This document shows positions 1 to 11,907 of a stretch of DNA of 64,000 nucleotides, piece after piece. The notes beneath the pieces were generated by a model, which saw nothing but the letters and a program-made list of their open reading frames with translations, did no database searches and was not told where the DNA came from. Source of the DNA: Amanita rubescens (lineage: Eukaryota > Basidiomycota > Agaricomycetes > Agaricales > Amanitaceae); assembly GCA_015039365.1 (NCBI GenBank), contig WION01000010.1, positions 744,001-808,000 on the forward strand. The letters run 5' to 3'. Position numbers and translations under genes: made by a program. Each line of letters opens with the position of its first letter. Within the stretch, counting starts at the first letter, position 1.

Positions 1-509
1 GTCACTATTGTTGGGGCTGTGTAGGGCAACATGTACCGATTATGATGGCGAGGACGACCACGACGCACGGCAGCTGTCCACAGGTCCCCAAGTATTTATG
101 TCGAGGCTCCTCGCCTTCCCGTCCAGATAATGAATCGAGGTCCTCAAGAATTCCTGTAGAACCACCTCGTCGTCATTTGAGTCCTTGCCCGATTAAATAC
201 CACCGGGATATACAATTTTCGCAATGAGAGCGTTCATGGCGCAACTGTTTGTAATTCCAGGTATATCATATGCTAATACGCGTGATGGACGTGGTGGTAC
301 AAGTGTCATTAGTTTCAATCCATTTGACCCTCCTGCTTTGCTATTGCATGACGAAACATATACTTAAATAGTACCCAACGCTGTGATACGCTCAAAAGGT
401 GACAAGGCAACTTGTTTTGGACACGAGTTTGAGAGCTGCAAGGACTATTCATCATTGCATAACTGAACGACAAAAATAACAGGACTACTCGTAAAGTACT
501 TAACGAATA
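1..509. other. no gene recognised
   Basis: Only short unsupported reading frames are present. A plus-strand frame ending near 227 is rich in Ser, Arg and Pro. It could be the tail of a gene entering from the left, but nothing in it is recognisable. Confidence 0.4.
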
Positions 510-1169
510 TCATATACCAAGTTCATGACGGAGCCGTTGGTCCTTAATCGGCACGCACAAGTGATACGGTGGGCTACCGCCGATAACTCCAATACCGCCT
601 GCGAGCTGCTCCTTGGTACAACTATGATTATATACGTTGCCCGGGAACCATATGGATAATGCGTCATTACGAAACTGAGGCTGCGTATTTTCCACACCCT
701 CGGTCATTGTGGAGGGTAAATTAGCCTTCTACAAAATGACCATCACATGTAAGACGTCACATTGTTCAAATTGCGAGAAACCACTTACCTGTTTGAGGCT
801 TTCTATGTTTTGCACCCGTCTCAATCCCTCGATCCTATTGGCCTCGAGATATTTTGACACGCTTTCTACCTCCGGCCAAAGTCCCACAAATTCTCCGTTC
901 GCGATTTTCACATATACATCTCCAATCAAATTCAAGCTCGATTCGCCTTTCACGGAAACCGCTACCGACCAGAGACCATTTATCCGTTGTTTCGCCTCAT
1001 CTTCAGTAGCCGGCCTGGGGAGAGGCTTAGGTTCCATTCCGAGCTTTTTTTTGATGCTTTGCAAGTGGTCTCCTCTTCGATGAATACTGGACGTCATCGG
1101 AGAGACAGGAATCGCCGCCACGACCGATATGCCGAGTACAAAGATAAGTAGCGTGCGTAAGAATAACAT
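510..1169 (-). CDS. small secreted protein, two exons
   Basis: Two exons joined in phase: 1169-789 and 728-510, with a 60-nt GTAAGT...AG intron at 788-729. The product is about 199 aa. The start at 1169 was chosen because it places a hydrophobic signal peptide (MLFLRTLLIFVLGISVVAA) at the N-terminus. An in-frame ATG at 1259 would add 30 polar residues and bury the signal. The mature part is charged and has few cysteines. It has a motif-like GLWSVAVSV stretch near its middle and ends in a segment rich in Pro, Gly and Cys. I do not recognise a family. Its size and leader fit the small secreted proteins that are common in basidiomycetes. Function is unknown; it could equally be a vacuolar or cell-wall protein. 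Confidence 0.55.
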
Positions 1170-1259
1170 TAGTGACGATCTACGTTGGCAAACATGAGCG
1201 AGTTGATTGGCCATCAGTTTATGTGGTATTGTGAATTGCTTACTGATGGGAAATAGCAA

Positions 1260-1805
1260 GAGAGTGTGGAGATGGGGACCAACGCTGAGGTTTAACGAGG
1301 GAGTACCTGTATAGAGACCAGCTCTAAGGTGCGAGGTGTTGTAAATGGAGACCAGCTGAGGTTTCGTGAGGCGGACGCAGCCTCAGGCCATTTTATACGG
1401 GTTGCGTTGATCGTTGATCGGATGAATGAACCACCAGTGGCCATGAAACCCACAAGTTGGATCAGCCGATCCCAGGCCACAGCCGGACCCACCCAGCTCT
1501 ACTCATGACGCCTAACTGCAACAGTTCCCGTCCGTTTCGCAGCTTGTGCCAGTCTGAGGCCATGCCAGCCTCCCTGTTCCTCTATGCAAAACACCGTATT
1601 GGTTGGTCCGTTACGGTCATCCCAGGTTTCGACAAGGACATGATCACATCTGCACCATCAGATGGCGTTCAAAAATAGCGATAAAATCAGATACATAAGT
1701 TGGCGTTGCCAGTGTTGCTGATCTTTTGCATAACCATCATTAGCTCGGAGAGAATCGGGAACCGCGTCAAAAGAGACCTCATTCGTGTCACCGCGGGATA
1801 AGCAA
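1260..1805. other. intergenic, nothing recognised
   Basis: This lies between the divergent secreted-protein gene and the small basic-protein gene. Short frames on both strands show no motif. It presumably contains both promoters. Confidence 0.4.
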
Positions 1806-2408
1806 ATGGGGAAGAAACGTCGCATTCCCATCCCGCATTCCGGCGCTTCTAAGCGAGGTAAGGAAAATATCACTCCTTTCTCTGAAAAACGGTGAGGGCT
1901 ACTTATGTATTCTCGACGTTGATTGCATGTTTACACTTAGGGAGGCCTGCGCCTTTAAAGTCATTGCTGCCAACGAGCACAAAGTAAAGAATGGCGCAGA
2001 CATAAAGTGCCTTGGGTCCATTGCAAAGGTAAGCTTTGTCTCGATACTCTGCGCAATTGGCTGAAATACCTTTATCTTAGAGTGAAGAGGAAGACTCCTT
2101 CACTCGTCCTGTGCTCGCAGACCTATCTTCCATAATGGTTGAGGCACTGGAATTGGTAACGTTTTCACCATTGATCGTTTATTTCTCTTCCTAACCATCA
2201 TCAACAGGACTTTGATCACAATGTCATTGACTACGACAAGGACTGGGATACCGGCCTCGATGCAGCGGCTGAGACCTCAACGCCCAAGAAGAAAAGGCTC
2301 ACGCTGTTTTGCGCCGAGAGCCTTTCCGGGAAGAAGAGGATTGTCCAAGGCCAGCTTGGACGCGGTAGGGGAGGACTTTCGGGGGAGTTTGGAATACATT
2401 GTTGGTAA
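1806..2408 (+). CDS. small basic hypothetical protein, four exons
   Basis: Four exons fit in phase: 1806-1891, 1941-2028, 2081-2155 and 2208-2408. The introns are 49, 52 and 52 nt, all GT-AG. Together they give 149 aa, although no single frame is long. The N-terminus starts MGKKRRIPIPHSGASKRG and is very basic. An acidic stretch (SEEEDS) follows, then a DYDKDWD segment, a second basic patch (TPKKKRL) that resembles a nuclear localisation signal, and a Gly/Arg-rich tail (GRGRGG). I do not recognise the family. Composition suggests a nuclear or nucleic-acid-associated protein, which is inference only. The last exon could instead splice at the GTAAAT that contains the stop codon, extending the protein further. 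Confidence 0.5.
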
Positions 2409-2744
2409 ATGTGTGTGTGGTATGTGGCTCTACGGAGCATATCGTATAGTGCAACTGAAGCCAAAAGCTCGAAATTGGTGTCTTGCTCAATTCGAAACGG
2501 GAGTCGGAAGCCAAGTTGTATGTATTAATGGGTGCGAACCAGCCCAGACAACAATGGCGATTCGGAAGAGTTTGATTTGCTGATTGTGGGAGGTGGCGAT
2601 GGGTATCGCTGTGGATGCAGCTAGTAGATGGTTGAGATGAGAGTTGCATTGGCCGAAAGAGAAGACTTCGGAAGTTTTTTTTATCATCGTGTATTATGTA
2701 CGATGTAAACCTGATCCCTGTTTCAACCACTCCAACTCAACCTT
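2409..2744. other. intergenic, nothing recognised
   Basis: The segment between the small basic gene and the GUT2 relic contains no supported frame on either strand. Confidence 0.35.
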
Positions 2745-3408
2745 TGTCCAGGACGACACAATGACTCGAGGATGGACATCGCCCTCATCACGAGCACTGC
2801 CAAACTAGGCGCTACCTACTGCGAAGTGACCGACCTCCACAAGTCTTCTTCATCTGGCAAACTCTGCGGCGCACGCATCAGAGACACGCTTTCAGGCGAA
2901 GAATGGAACGTCCGCGCTAAATGGATCATCAACGCCACGGGACTGCTCGACCCCGCCACGTCTGATGGGCGTGCCATCTTCTTCCAGTCATGCCAGGATG
3001 GGAACACGATAGTGGGGACACACTTCTCCCGTTGTCATTCTCATTCTCATTGCTCCTTGTCCGGTTTACCCCCATGCATTCCACATGGCACTCACCTATT
3101 CTTTCCCTTTCCCATTCCCACTCATCGGAGCGGAAATTCGGTAGGCCATTTGGCAAAAATACGGGCAAATGGCGATCGACATCCTGACTCGGAGAACTCG
3201 GTTTGCGTTCCTGAACGCACGGGCGGCGCTCAGAGCTCCCTCGCGCGTAGTGGAAATCATGTCGGACGAGCTAGGATGGTCGCGCTTCGAGAGGCGGATG
3301 CAGGTCAATACTGTGGGCTATTTTGAAAACGATGGGTTGGTGCTTGGGGATATTGTCACCGGGAGAAGAGGAAGGAAGAGAAGAGGGAAGCGGTTAGTTG
3401 TGTTTTAA
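2745..3408 (+). pseudogene. GUT2: relic of FAD-dependent glycerol-3-phosphate dehydrogenase (GUT2)
   Basis: Two blocks of the mitochondrial glycerol-3-phosphate dehydrogenase family can be read. The first (about 2748-2960) carries the substrate-side motif HNDSRMDIAL, then GARIRDTLSGEEW and the Rossmann-adjacent INATG. The second (3169-3310) carries AIDILTRRTRFAFLNA and VVEIMSDELGW from the C-terminal part. The N-terminal FAD-binding GxGxxG region is absent. About 200 bases between the blocks have no similarity to the family, and the second block runs into low-complexity Arg/Gly sequence. Known role of the family: oxidation of glycerol-3-phosphate with electron transfer to quinone at the inner mitochondrial membrane. 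This copy lacks both cofactor- and fold-forming parts, so it is a fragment and not a working enzyme. It was probably left by duplication of a functional gene elsewhere. Confidence 0.75.
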
Positions 3409-3690
3409 GGGGACTATGCACGAGGACGGGCATGCTCGTGCATAAGTAGCAGGGTTTCCTTGTGGGATGGCCTCATCTAATCTTCTTCGGAATCTTCCAC
3501 CGCCGCCGCCGCATGCCGTCCAAGCGGTCGGAAGCGGCCGGACAATTGCGCGGTATCGCGTGTTTCGGAAACGAGCAAGGGCCCACGATATGACATTCGC
3601 CTACATCGTCTATAGCTACATAAATATCAAAAGCAAATAGTAGTCCAAATACATGAAAAGAAATAATTATACTCGTTCCAAGCCCACTGC

Positions 3691-6600
3691 TTAGATTCCA
3701 GGGGGTGTGAACCCTGGGAGATCCGGCCAAAGTCCCAACTTAGCAGGATCACCACCAATACGAACCCACTGAGAGTGGGAGGGTGTCGGTCCGTCCAGAA
3801 TAAATAGCTGGAACCAACCTGCTGGACATACATGGTTATTTGGAGGCGCAGTGATCGTGCACGTCGTTCCCGCGCAAGAGAACGCAGGGAAGAGGGTTCG
3901 CGCTCCCATCGTATTACCATGCGTGCTCGATGTTGCTGTCAGAGGAGTTAACTCTGAGTACGTGATACTTAGGGGGTACTATACTGACCGGCTATCAGTG
4001 AAACGCGGATGGTAGCCGCTGTTCCCTGGAAAAGCTTGACATTGGTTATCTGATATTGACCGTTGTAAGACCAGTCGTTGTTCGGGAGGCTGAATTCAGG
4101 CTGAGCTAGGCCCTGCGCGAGGTAAGGAGGTATATAGCGCTGCGGAAGGCGCTTCAGCGACAAACCAAAAAGAAATACGCGAGCAATTTCACCTCGATAC
4201 GGTATTCTTCGGGAAACCTGCGATCTAAAGGGTCGGAGCCAGAGATAAGAATGCTGCCATCAGGCAGTAAAGTCGCTTCAGAGTGGTACATCCGAGCAAC
4301 ATTGGTGTTGCTCAGAATGGAGAAACGTTGACCCTGCGGTTGGGTGGGGTCAAATAGCACCGCGTTCAAATTGGGGTCACTAGCAAGAGCAAAGCCTGCA
4401 AATCCTTGTTGTGCACCATTGATTATGAACATTGTCCCATCCGGAAGCGCGACCATGCACGTTAATACACGTTTCGAGGGCTAGAAAAGTCTGAGATTGG
4501 CGAAGCACAAAAACGTTGTAATGACTGACCATCCGTTCCAGCGTCCAGGTAGCACCCGGGGCGTCAGGCGCTATATGGACGCAGTTGTCGAGAGCAATCC
4601 CTGCGCCTGGAGTTGAACCGCCGCACAACATGACTCGTAGAGGATCCGTGTAAGGTGCGTGTTGAGGCCATGGCATCATCGAGCCTGGGTAAAGGTAAAT
4701 AGTAACATTAAAAAAACGGAATGCAAGTGTACAATGGTGCTGAAATACCTTCGAAAGGGTAGTTTCGACCACCAAGGACTAGGCACAAGATAATATTAGC
4801 TGCATGCATGACAGGGTCCGCACGTCAACTTACAATTATTGACCGCGGCGGGGCTATTCGGTAGAACCTTGACGGTCTGGAACGTCGTTTGATCAATGAT
4901 CCTCGCTTCATTGTAGTACGCTGAAATTTTTTTAGAAATGACTTTCGCACATAAAGAGGCCGGAGTTCTCACCAATGAAGAGACCACCACTAGGCAAGAT
5001 GATGACAAACGGATACAAATTGTTAGGATCTGTTCGCTGTAACCAGTCAAGGTAGACGGTTGTGTTTCCACCGGGAGTCCTGGGAAGGAGTTCCAAGCTA
5101 GGTTCTGGAGGACCATTAGCTCCGATCTCGCCGCCAATGACGAGAATGCTCCCGTTCGACAGGAGTGCCGCAGTAGGATACCAGCGACTGACCTACAACA
5201 GAATTATTATCGCTTTCTGCCAGCTAATCACAAACACTTACTTGAAGGCTAAGCTCCGTCGAATTCTCTTCCCAGTCATTGGTGCCATTGACACCAGGAC
5301 TGCCGTCCGGCGTATAGAACCGAATGCCAAAAGTTGATTCCGCGGAATAACCACCAACATTTATCTGACGTGCTGCTTTATCAGGAAGGACCAAGCTTCC
5401 AGAGCAGAATATGTCAGTCTTAGGATGCATTTCGCGCCATGCCGTTGCGAGGTTTGGCACTAGACTCAGATCGAGTTCATATCCTCCCGTGATGTTCGGG
5501 GGTCTAATAAGAAAAAGAAACATAAGAAATATGACATCAGATCGGTTCCAACACGTACCCTGAACCGTGCTTTTCGAGGAAGATAACCTTATTATTTATA
5601 CCAACAGTCACTAATATAGGGACTAGAACGCTACAGGGCCGGATCAGTGACAAACCCTTGCGGTGCAAATCGGAAGCCGTACCCAGGCACTATGCGTGAC
5701 ATGTGACAAACGGAAGGTCATTACCCAAGTTACGAGAATAGTAGATCACTCACTGTAAAACTGAACGAAAATGCACATGTTAATCACGTTCAAAGGGTCA
5801 GTCCATCGCACGTACCTCATACCGCCCAGTAACTTCCGGGGTGTGCCAAACATTCATCGTACCCTGCCAGGTGTATAGCGTAATCCTGAAACTGCCACCG
5901 CAATAGTGAATTGGGTCGCCGGTGCACGCCATATTGCATTGGCTGTCAGGTACGAACTTCGACAGCGATACGTCGCTCAAGTCTCCGCAATCTGCATCCA
6001 CGTCAATAACGGTAGGACTGAACAGGAAGTAACTGACAGCATTCTTGTCCGTACTGCAGTCGATATCAGCTACGCTGATCTCAGTGATTAGGATGTTTAG
6101 GGACGAACCTCGACACCAGCAACTGGATAACCGAACGCGGCACATTGATTCATGCACGCTACGGCAGAATTGTTGGTTAACCAAATATTCTGGTATGGAA
6201 GGACACGGGCATTGGTGAGTTCCCTAGGAATGAAATGTGAGCAATGCCCGATCATCCGAGCAGAAACTACACTTACTGAAGACATCCCGCGTATGACCAA
6301 TCGCCTGGAATCCCTGTCTTCTGAATAGTTGGAACTGGGAGCGCAACGATGGGCTCCTGTGAGCTGTATACCGAGACGCGATCGAAACCACCACAAGCCT
6401 CCCTTCGGAGAAATCAAAATGTCTTTCTCAACACGAGATAGAAATTACTGACGTTGCATCACCAGAGCATCCCATGTTACAATCGGTTTCGGGGGCTATA
6501 ACGGCACCATTGGCTAATTGGTCTCCGCAATCTACATCCATCAGTGGATGCGAACTATAAAGGACGACATCACGTACAGCATTGGTCTGCCAGAAAACGA

Positions 6601-6995
6601 TCAGGTCAAATAATGTCAGACGATGAAAGAGCATACCGCTAAATTCAGTACCGGCCACCGTAAATTTCTGACTCTGACAGCCGGCAATACATGATTGCAC
6701 AGTATTGGTCGTACCTCCCGCAAGCGAAGTAAGAAGAATGCGACCACCAAATGCAATGTCACTGCACACGCGTTAGCTGTAAAACAATAATTTTCGCGTT
6801 GCCACTTACACCCAACATGCGTTATACCTCCATGTACCAGGGAGACCGGTAAGCACCGGCGCCACGGCAACATTGCTTCCAAGGATTGAAGAGAGACTTA
6901 CAGGCACGACAGCAATGGCGTGAGCCAAGAGACTGGAGCATCCGCAATGCAGTCATGCTGTGCGTTAGGAGAACAAAGCGCAAAAGAAGCGCCAT
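3691..6995 (-). CDS. WSC-domain copper radical oxidase (glyoxal-oxidase type)
   Basis: About 14 exons on the minus strand encode a secreted protein of roughly 800 aa. The N-terminal part has two WSC domains, each starting W.Y.(A/G)C and ending CGG. They span about 6850-6330 and 6330-5815. The oxidase follows. The thioether Cys lies in DIFCSGS (near 5425) and its partner Tyr in RWYPT (near 5190). The copper ligands Tyr-His lie in ARMYHSEA (near 4290) and the last His in [10 protein letters not shown] (near 3920). The DUF1929 end reads [16 protein letters not shown]. All active-site residues of glyoxal/galactose-type oxidases are therefore present. These enzymes oxidise small aldehydes or alcohols to give H2O2 outside the cell, and WSC domains are thought to bind polysaccharide. 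Two weak points remain: the signal peptide from the ATG at 6995 is one base out of frame with the first WSC domain (near 6935), and the linker between WSC2 and the oxidase (5560-5810) has no clean splice. Confidence 0.85.
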
Positions 6996-7920
6996 TATAT
7001 ATCCTGGTGCGGCCTGTTTTAGTTTCCATCCCATACTACAACTCTCTCCGATGATGGACAGAATCAAGCGAAAAAAGGCATAAAGCCGAGCTTTTCCCCT
7101 ATCATGCGAGCATTCGCGACGGGGGCTGAACATGATTTTTTTAAAAAAGCCGAGCTTCCTGATCTGTCGGCACCTTGCGCCACACGCAGACAGAAATAAT
7201 GTTTTCTATGCTAGACTCCACATTAACCCTGTTTGAGATCTTATCTACCCGGGCGTACCTTTAAATTGGGACGAGTGGCATATCCAGGTTTACTTGTTCA
7301 AGAGGACAAGGACATTATTCACGAGTGCATGTGCGATATTGGGTATTGAGCTTACAGGCACTTGTAAGACAGTAAGACTTCGTGAGGACGTAATCCTGTG
7401 AGCACAGGTCAGGTAACTCGATACATAGACACAAGTGATTCGAACCGATACTAATGAGCAAACCAAGTCGGTGCCTCGTATGAACACGCTCTTTATCGCC
7501 TCAACACGCGACCAGCATGGCCTCTTTCACGGCCAAAAAAGCCCCATCATAGGTTCCGTCCCAGGAATAAGGAAATGGAAGTAGGGAGGAGATAGAAAAT
7601 ATTGCTATTGTCCACCAAATTTGTTACATCATGGAGCGCAGAACATGAAACTACGCAATGGTCACCTTTGGTACATATGTTCTGATACCCGTGCTCCGCG
7701 TCGATGATGATTCTAGGCAGTGTACTGAACCTCGCGACAATATAGTACTGGTTCTTGGATTGGATTTAACGAAAATAGGCTAGACTTTCCAGTAGACGTG
7801 ATTGGCTTGAGCTGACGAAGGATGCCCGCAACAAGTAAACGCCAGAGTCAGAACGCGTATACCCTTGGTAATTTACATAAGACGTGCCCGCATGCGCGGA
7901 TCGGCGAAACCCGAGCTTCA
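6996..7920. other. divergent intergenic region
   Basis: A 925-base gap separates the divergent copper radical oxidase and TFIIIC90-like genes. No conserved frame is visible. It should contain the promoters of both genes. A CCTTTAAATTGG element lies near 7260, but no specific site can be claimed. Confidence 0.4.
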
Positions 7921-10900
7921 ATGACCAACTGCGAGCTTCACGTCTATACCGCATTAACTCTATCAACTGCGACTTCTCATCCATCCATTCAGACCATCCA
8001 ATGGACTCCAGATGGCCAGCTATGTCTCACTACAAAAACGGTAGCATACATTATGGTACGCTTCATGACGGTTTCACGCAGAAATTGTTCTCACTCTTCA
8101 AGGACTGGGCTAGACTCCAGATTATGGCATTAACTTTGACACAAGTTCCGTCGTCCGACCGTCTTTGAGCGCCAAGGACAAAGATGCTGGAAGTACAATT
8201 GGGTGGTTCAGAACAATCATCCAAGTTGACAAGGCAGATCCAATGAAGTGGCCCGAATATTCTCAAGGTACGAGGAGTGAAGCTTGAATATACGCGCACT
8301 GAAGTAACTTGTGGGCAAGGAAGAATGGGGAACACTGTCGTTGGGGTCGATGGATTTGACGCTATGCACTGTCGTGTTCTCGCCTAGCGGATTATCGTCG
8401 GACGCCGGGTGAGTGCTCTGCTCGTTTTTGGGTCATAACCTGCGATGCTAATGGGGGTTAGATGCGTGGCCGCTACGCTTAGCTCGAATATGGACCTTTG
8501 TCTATGGGCGCCCGTGAAGAACAGTCTTAAAGGCGAGTGGGAGAATGTAACAACGTTTTGTTGTCGCTTTATTCTTGGCTCACGACTGGAAAAAAGTTAT
8601 TCAATATCACACCTTTTATATTGGATCATCTACAATCTTCCGAGATGCAAGAATCAGATAACAAAACTCCGCTCGTGTTAAAAGCTCAGATAACGAGTAA
8701 TTGCCTGTTGCACTGCCAAATGCACTACGTATTCACTTCACGCAGGCACGACGTGGTCGCAGCAATGCGATTTTGGGTATGAGCCAAACCCGTTGGCTGA
8801 TGGCTCTTTGCTCGTGGCTGGCAATCGGGCGGGTTCGTTACTGTTCTTCAGGTGAGACGGCCGTCTAGCATTTATGCTACCACCTCACCATCTTTTGTTA
8901 GGTTTTCTCCTGCGACTCAAGGTATCGAGGTCATAAACATGTTAGATGTATGCGACAAGTGGGTGACCCATATCTCCATTACGCCATGGAAGACAACAGA
9001 ACAAGGTCAATGTCAGTCGTCTTTTTCCCATATCTCGAGGCCTGCATTGATAGTCTTTTCCAAGGTGAATCAATTTTGGCCTATGGAACAGCAGACGGCT
9101 CGATTGGCGCTGTTAAGCTTACGCAGCGATTCTCTCAGTCAACGTCTTCATCTGAATTGTTCAAGTCTTCAAAATATGAGATAAACTTGATAGCTGAACA
9201 GCTTTCGTCCCGGATCCACGAGCCGGACCACTCGGGTATCACTGCCCTTCAATGGGTTGGTATCTCTGATCGTGATGTATGTCGCAGTATCTTCATCTTT
9301 GCAGTGTCCTGATCACGCCACGTATAGCCTATTTTGGTTCACTGTACCCCTGGATTAGTACACCTGCACTACTCGACCAGTTCACCCCAGACACCAACTT
9401 CTAATTGGCACAAGCATTCGCTCAGGCTCAAGACCCATCGCGGTTCTACTGCGTCATCCGCGCTCCATCCACCTTCAGGAATAACTTATCTTCCAATACA
9501 TGACGAATTGCTTATCACGCTCTCTGATGGGTCAATCAATGTCTTGCAAGGATTATGTACCGGCCATCCTCACCTGGTCGATGATGATGGTCGAAGTTCA
9601 TTGCTTGAAGGAGAAGTTGTTCAAGACCAACGAACACCGTCAAAACTGTCAACAAATGCACGGTCTATCTTCACGCGGTCAGAGCGAGGCGAGGTAGACA
9701 AGCATGACCTGAATAAGATAACTGGGATGACAGGCTACGACCCAAATGATGGCGTGTTCGTTTGGTCATATGAGTATGTGCTTGAATTTTCCATGGAGGT
9801 TCCGTCTATTGATAAGAGTTTTTTAGGGTCCATCGACCAGGAGATTTCAGTTATAAGCACGATGCTAAGCAAAAGAGTGTGCTTGTCGTTGCAAGCTTGT
9901 GGAATTCGAGCAGTGCCGAGGACATTGTGTTGCTCGAATTGGAGAGAGTGCTTGGCCGTGTCAAAGCCTGTAAGCGGGAGCCCCTTCCTCTGGTAACGAT
10001 GTTGACTGTTGTATAGCGTCGGGTTGGGCACCATTGGACACCTTACGGCCTATTCTATTTTCAATGAGTATCGGAAAGAGGCTGAACATGATACATGGAA
10101 AAGTCTTGGAAGTGTTAAATCGAGGGGTCACTGTTCCAAACGATATGAAGGTGGACATAGGACCCGAATTGGATACATGGAAAGGGAAAGGCCGAGCGAA
10201 TGTACTTGAGACGAACATCAAAGAAGGCTTTAGGAAGAGCATATCAAAACATCTGTTTGGTTGGGATGCTGTCACTGCTTGGAGAGTCAAACTAGGATTG
10301 GCTGATTACGTCTGGGTAAGTGGTTACCAATGCCTTGTCAAACTTTTGGTGACCTTCGTTACGCATAATAGAAATTGTCAGATAGTCCCGAGAAAAAGGC
10401 AGCGTGCGGAGCTATTGCGCAGAGTCTGTTGAATGTGATCACGCACCATCTTTATACGATGCTAGTGAAACACATGTTAATTGTCTCGGCGTTTCTCACT
10501 CGTAAGTCTTTGATACGAAAGACGTGACGAAGGATCCGCTGAACTTGCCTTTATAGCCTCTGATGTGCCATTTGCGCATCGTTTATCTGTTATTGTGCAG
10601 ACCTCGCCAGATGGCGTACGTTCTCCAGACTTAATTACAGATGCGCAGAGGCTCTTGGATTCTGTGGGAAACGTACCAGTGGAAGAAGGGGCACTGAAGG
10701 AATTATGTCCTGCGTGTCACGTAGAGGTGCCCCTGGCAGATGTGAGAGCAGCAATTTGTTTGAATGGACATGTTTGGAGTACGTCATACTACCATCCTGA
10801 CGGTGATCCCGAAGCTTAACTCCGTTTGTCCAGCTCGGTGTTCTGTAACGACGTTTATTCTGTCGACGGCGTCAGTGCGGACATGCATTGGATGCAAAAG

Positions 10901-11054
10901 GAAGGCGTTCCTACCGCCTTCCGCTATGAACGGAAGAGAAGAAGAGAGGGTTCAGCATCTGCCACCGCCAGCGAGAGGTTCGATAGCACTCGAGCTGTTG
11001 GAAGCTGCCCAGAGGTGCCTATTCTGTGGAAACAAATTTGTTTGTATCGTGTAG
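7921..11054 (+). CDS. RNA polymerase III transcription factor IIIC subunit, TFIIIC90-like
   Basis: A multi-exon gene. The N-terminus matches the TFIIIC delta WD40 region: SIQTIQWTPDGQ, then YGINFDTSSVVRPSL, WGTLSLGSMDLTL and CVAATLSSNMDLCLW in successive exons. Middle exons carry further propeller-like strands (ILAYGTADGSIGAVKL, HDELLITLSDGSINVL). The C-terminus has the TFIIIC zinc finger (zf-TFIIIC): LCPACHVEVPL, CLNGHVW, CIGCKRKAFLPP and CLFCGNK. The Cys/His spacing is complete. First exon 7921-8055; first intron 8056-8113. The family is the TFIIIC90/GTF3C4 subunit of the complex that binds tRNA and 5S promoters and recruits TFIIIB. It acts in the nucleus. All exons join without a frame break, so the gene looks functional. 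It is transcribed away from the copper radical oxidase gene and lies 128 bp upstream of profilin. Confidence 0.9.
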
Positions 11055-11181
11055 ATAAGATAAAAGTGTTTTTCGGCGATTTCCGCGGCAATTCATTTGT
11101 ATCCATATCTGGCACTCATCGATTCAGTGCGGACAGTTTCAACGCCTCTCTCTCGTCTCAAACTCTTCGTTTCTCTGAATT

Positions 11182-11759
11182 ATGTCTTGGCAATGTAAAT
11201 CATCAACTTTAAATATCGTTAACATCGGACTCACCATTTCTATCTATGCAACTGAATCACCTCACGAACAGCATATGTTGATACCAACCTCGTTGGATCG
11301 GGAAAAGTTACGCAAGCTGCGATTCTAGGTCAACAAGGTGGCGTTTGGGCGACGAGTAAAGGATTCCAAGTGAGCTCTCTCCCCCCCAATTTTTCAATAC
11401 GTGCTCTTAAAAAAGTCGAATTAGTTGAGCACCGAGGAACAAAAGGCAATTGTCAATGCCTTCAAGAACCAAGACAATGTTAGAAGTTCAGGTTTACGGC
11501 TGAATAGCCAAAAGTACTTTGCCCTTTCAGTCAATGAGCGTAGTATCTATCTGAAGAAACAGGTATGTAGTTTTTGTTTGTTCTTTTGTAGCATAATATG
11601 AACATCTTTGGCAACGTGGGCTTGAAGGCCGACGGTGCAGTTGTAGTCAAGACTAAGCAAGCTATCCTCGTTGCTGTCTATACAACGCCGTTACAAGCAG
11701 GCGAGACGACTCCTGTGGTAGAGGGGCTGGCAGATTACTTGATCGGGGTAGGATATTAG
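11182..11759 (+). CDS. PFY1: profilin
   Basis: Four exons: 11182-11194 (MSWQ plus one base), 11272-11369, 11425-11562 and 11628-11759. The N-terminal MSWQSYVDTNL and the C-terminal KTKQAILVAVY and LADYLIGVGY are diagnostic of profilin. With the last acceptor at 11627 the product is exactly 126 aa, the length of yeast profilin. The acceptor at 11591 would add 12 residues that disturb the strand before ADGAVVVKTKQ, so it is less likely. Profilin binds G-actin and proline-rich proteins such as formins, and acts in actin assembly at the cell cortex. The tiny first exon is typical of fungal profilin genes. The gene is intact and on the same strand as its neighbours. Confidence 0.95.
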
Positions 11760-11907
11760 ATATGGACATCCACGCGGAATCGACCATGTAGACAGTGAAA
11801 TGTAACACGTTGTTCAATGTTACGTCTTATGTCACACCATCAAACTCGATTCTGACATTTCGATTGCAACAACACGCGCAGGTCGCGTACATCTTGGAAA
11901 TACAGCC

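Noticed and set aside
11592..11627. Profilin acceptor at 11591 giving a 138-aa protein
   Set aside because: The extra 12 residues break a conserved strand, and the alternative acceptor at 11627 gives exactly 126 aa.
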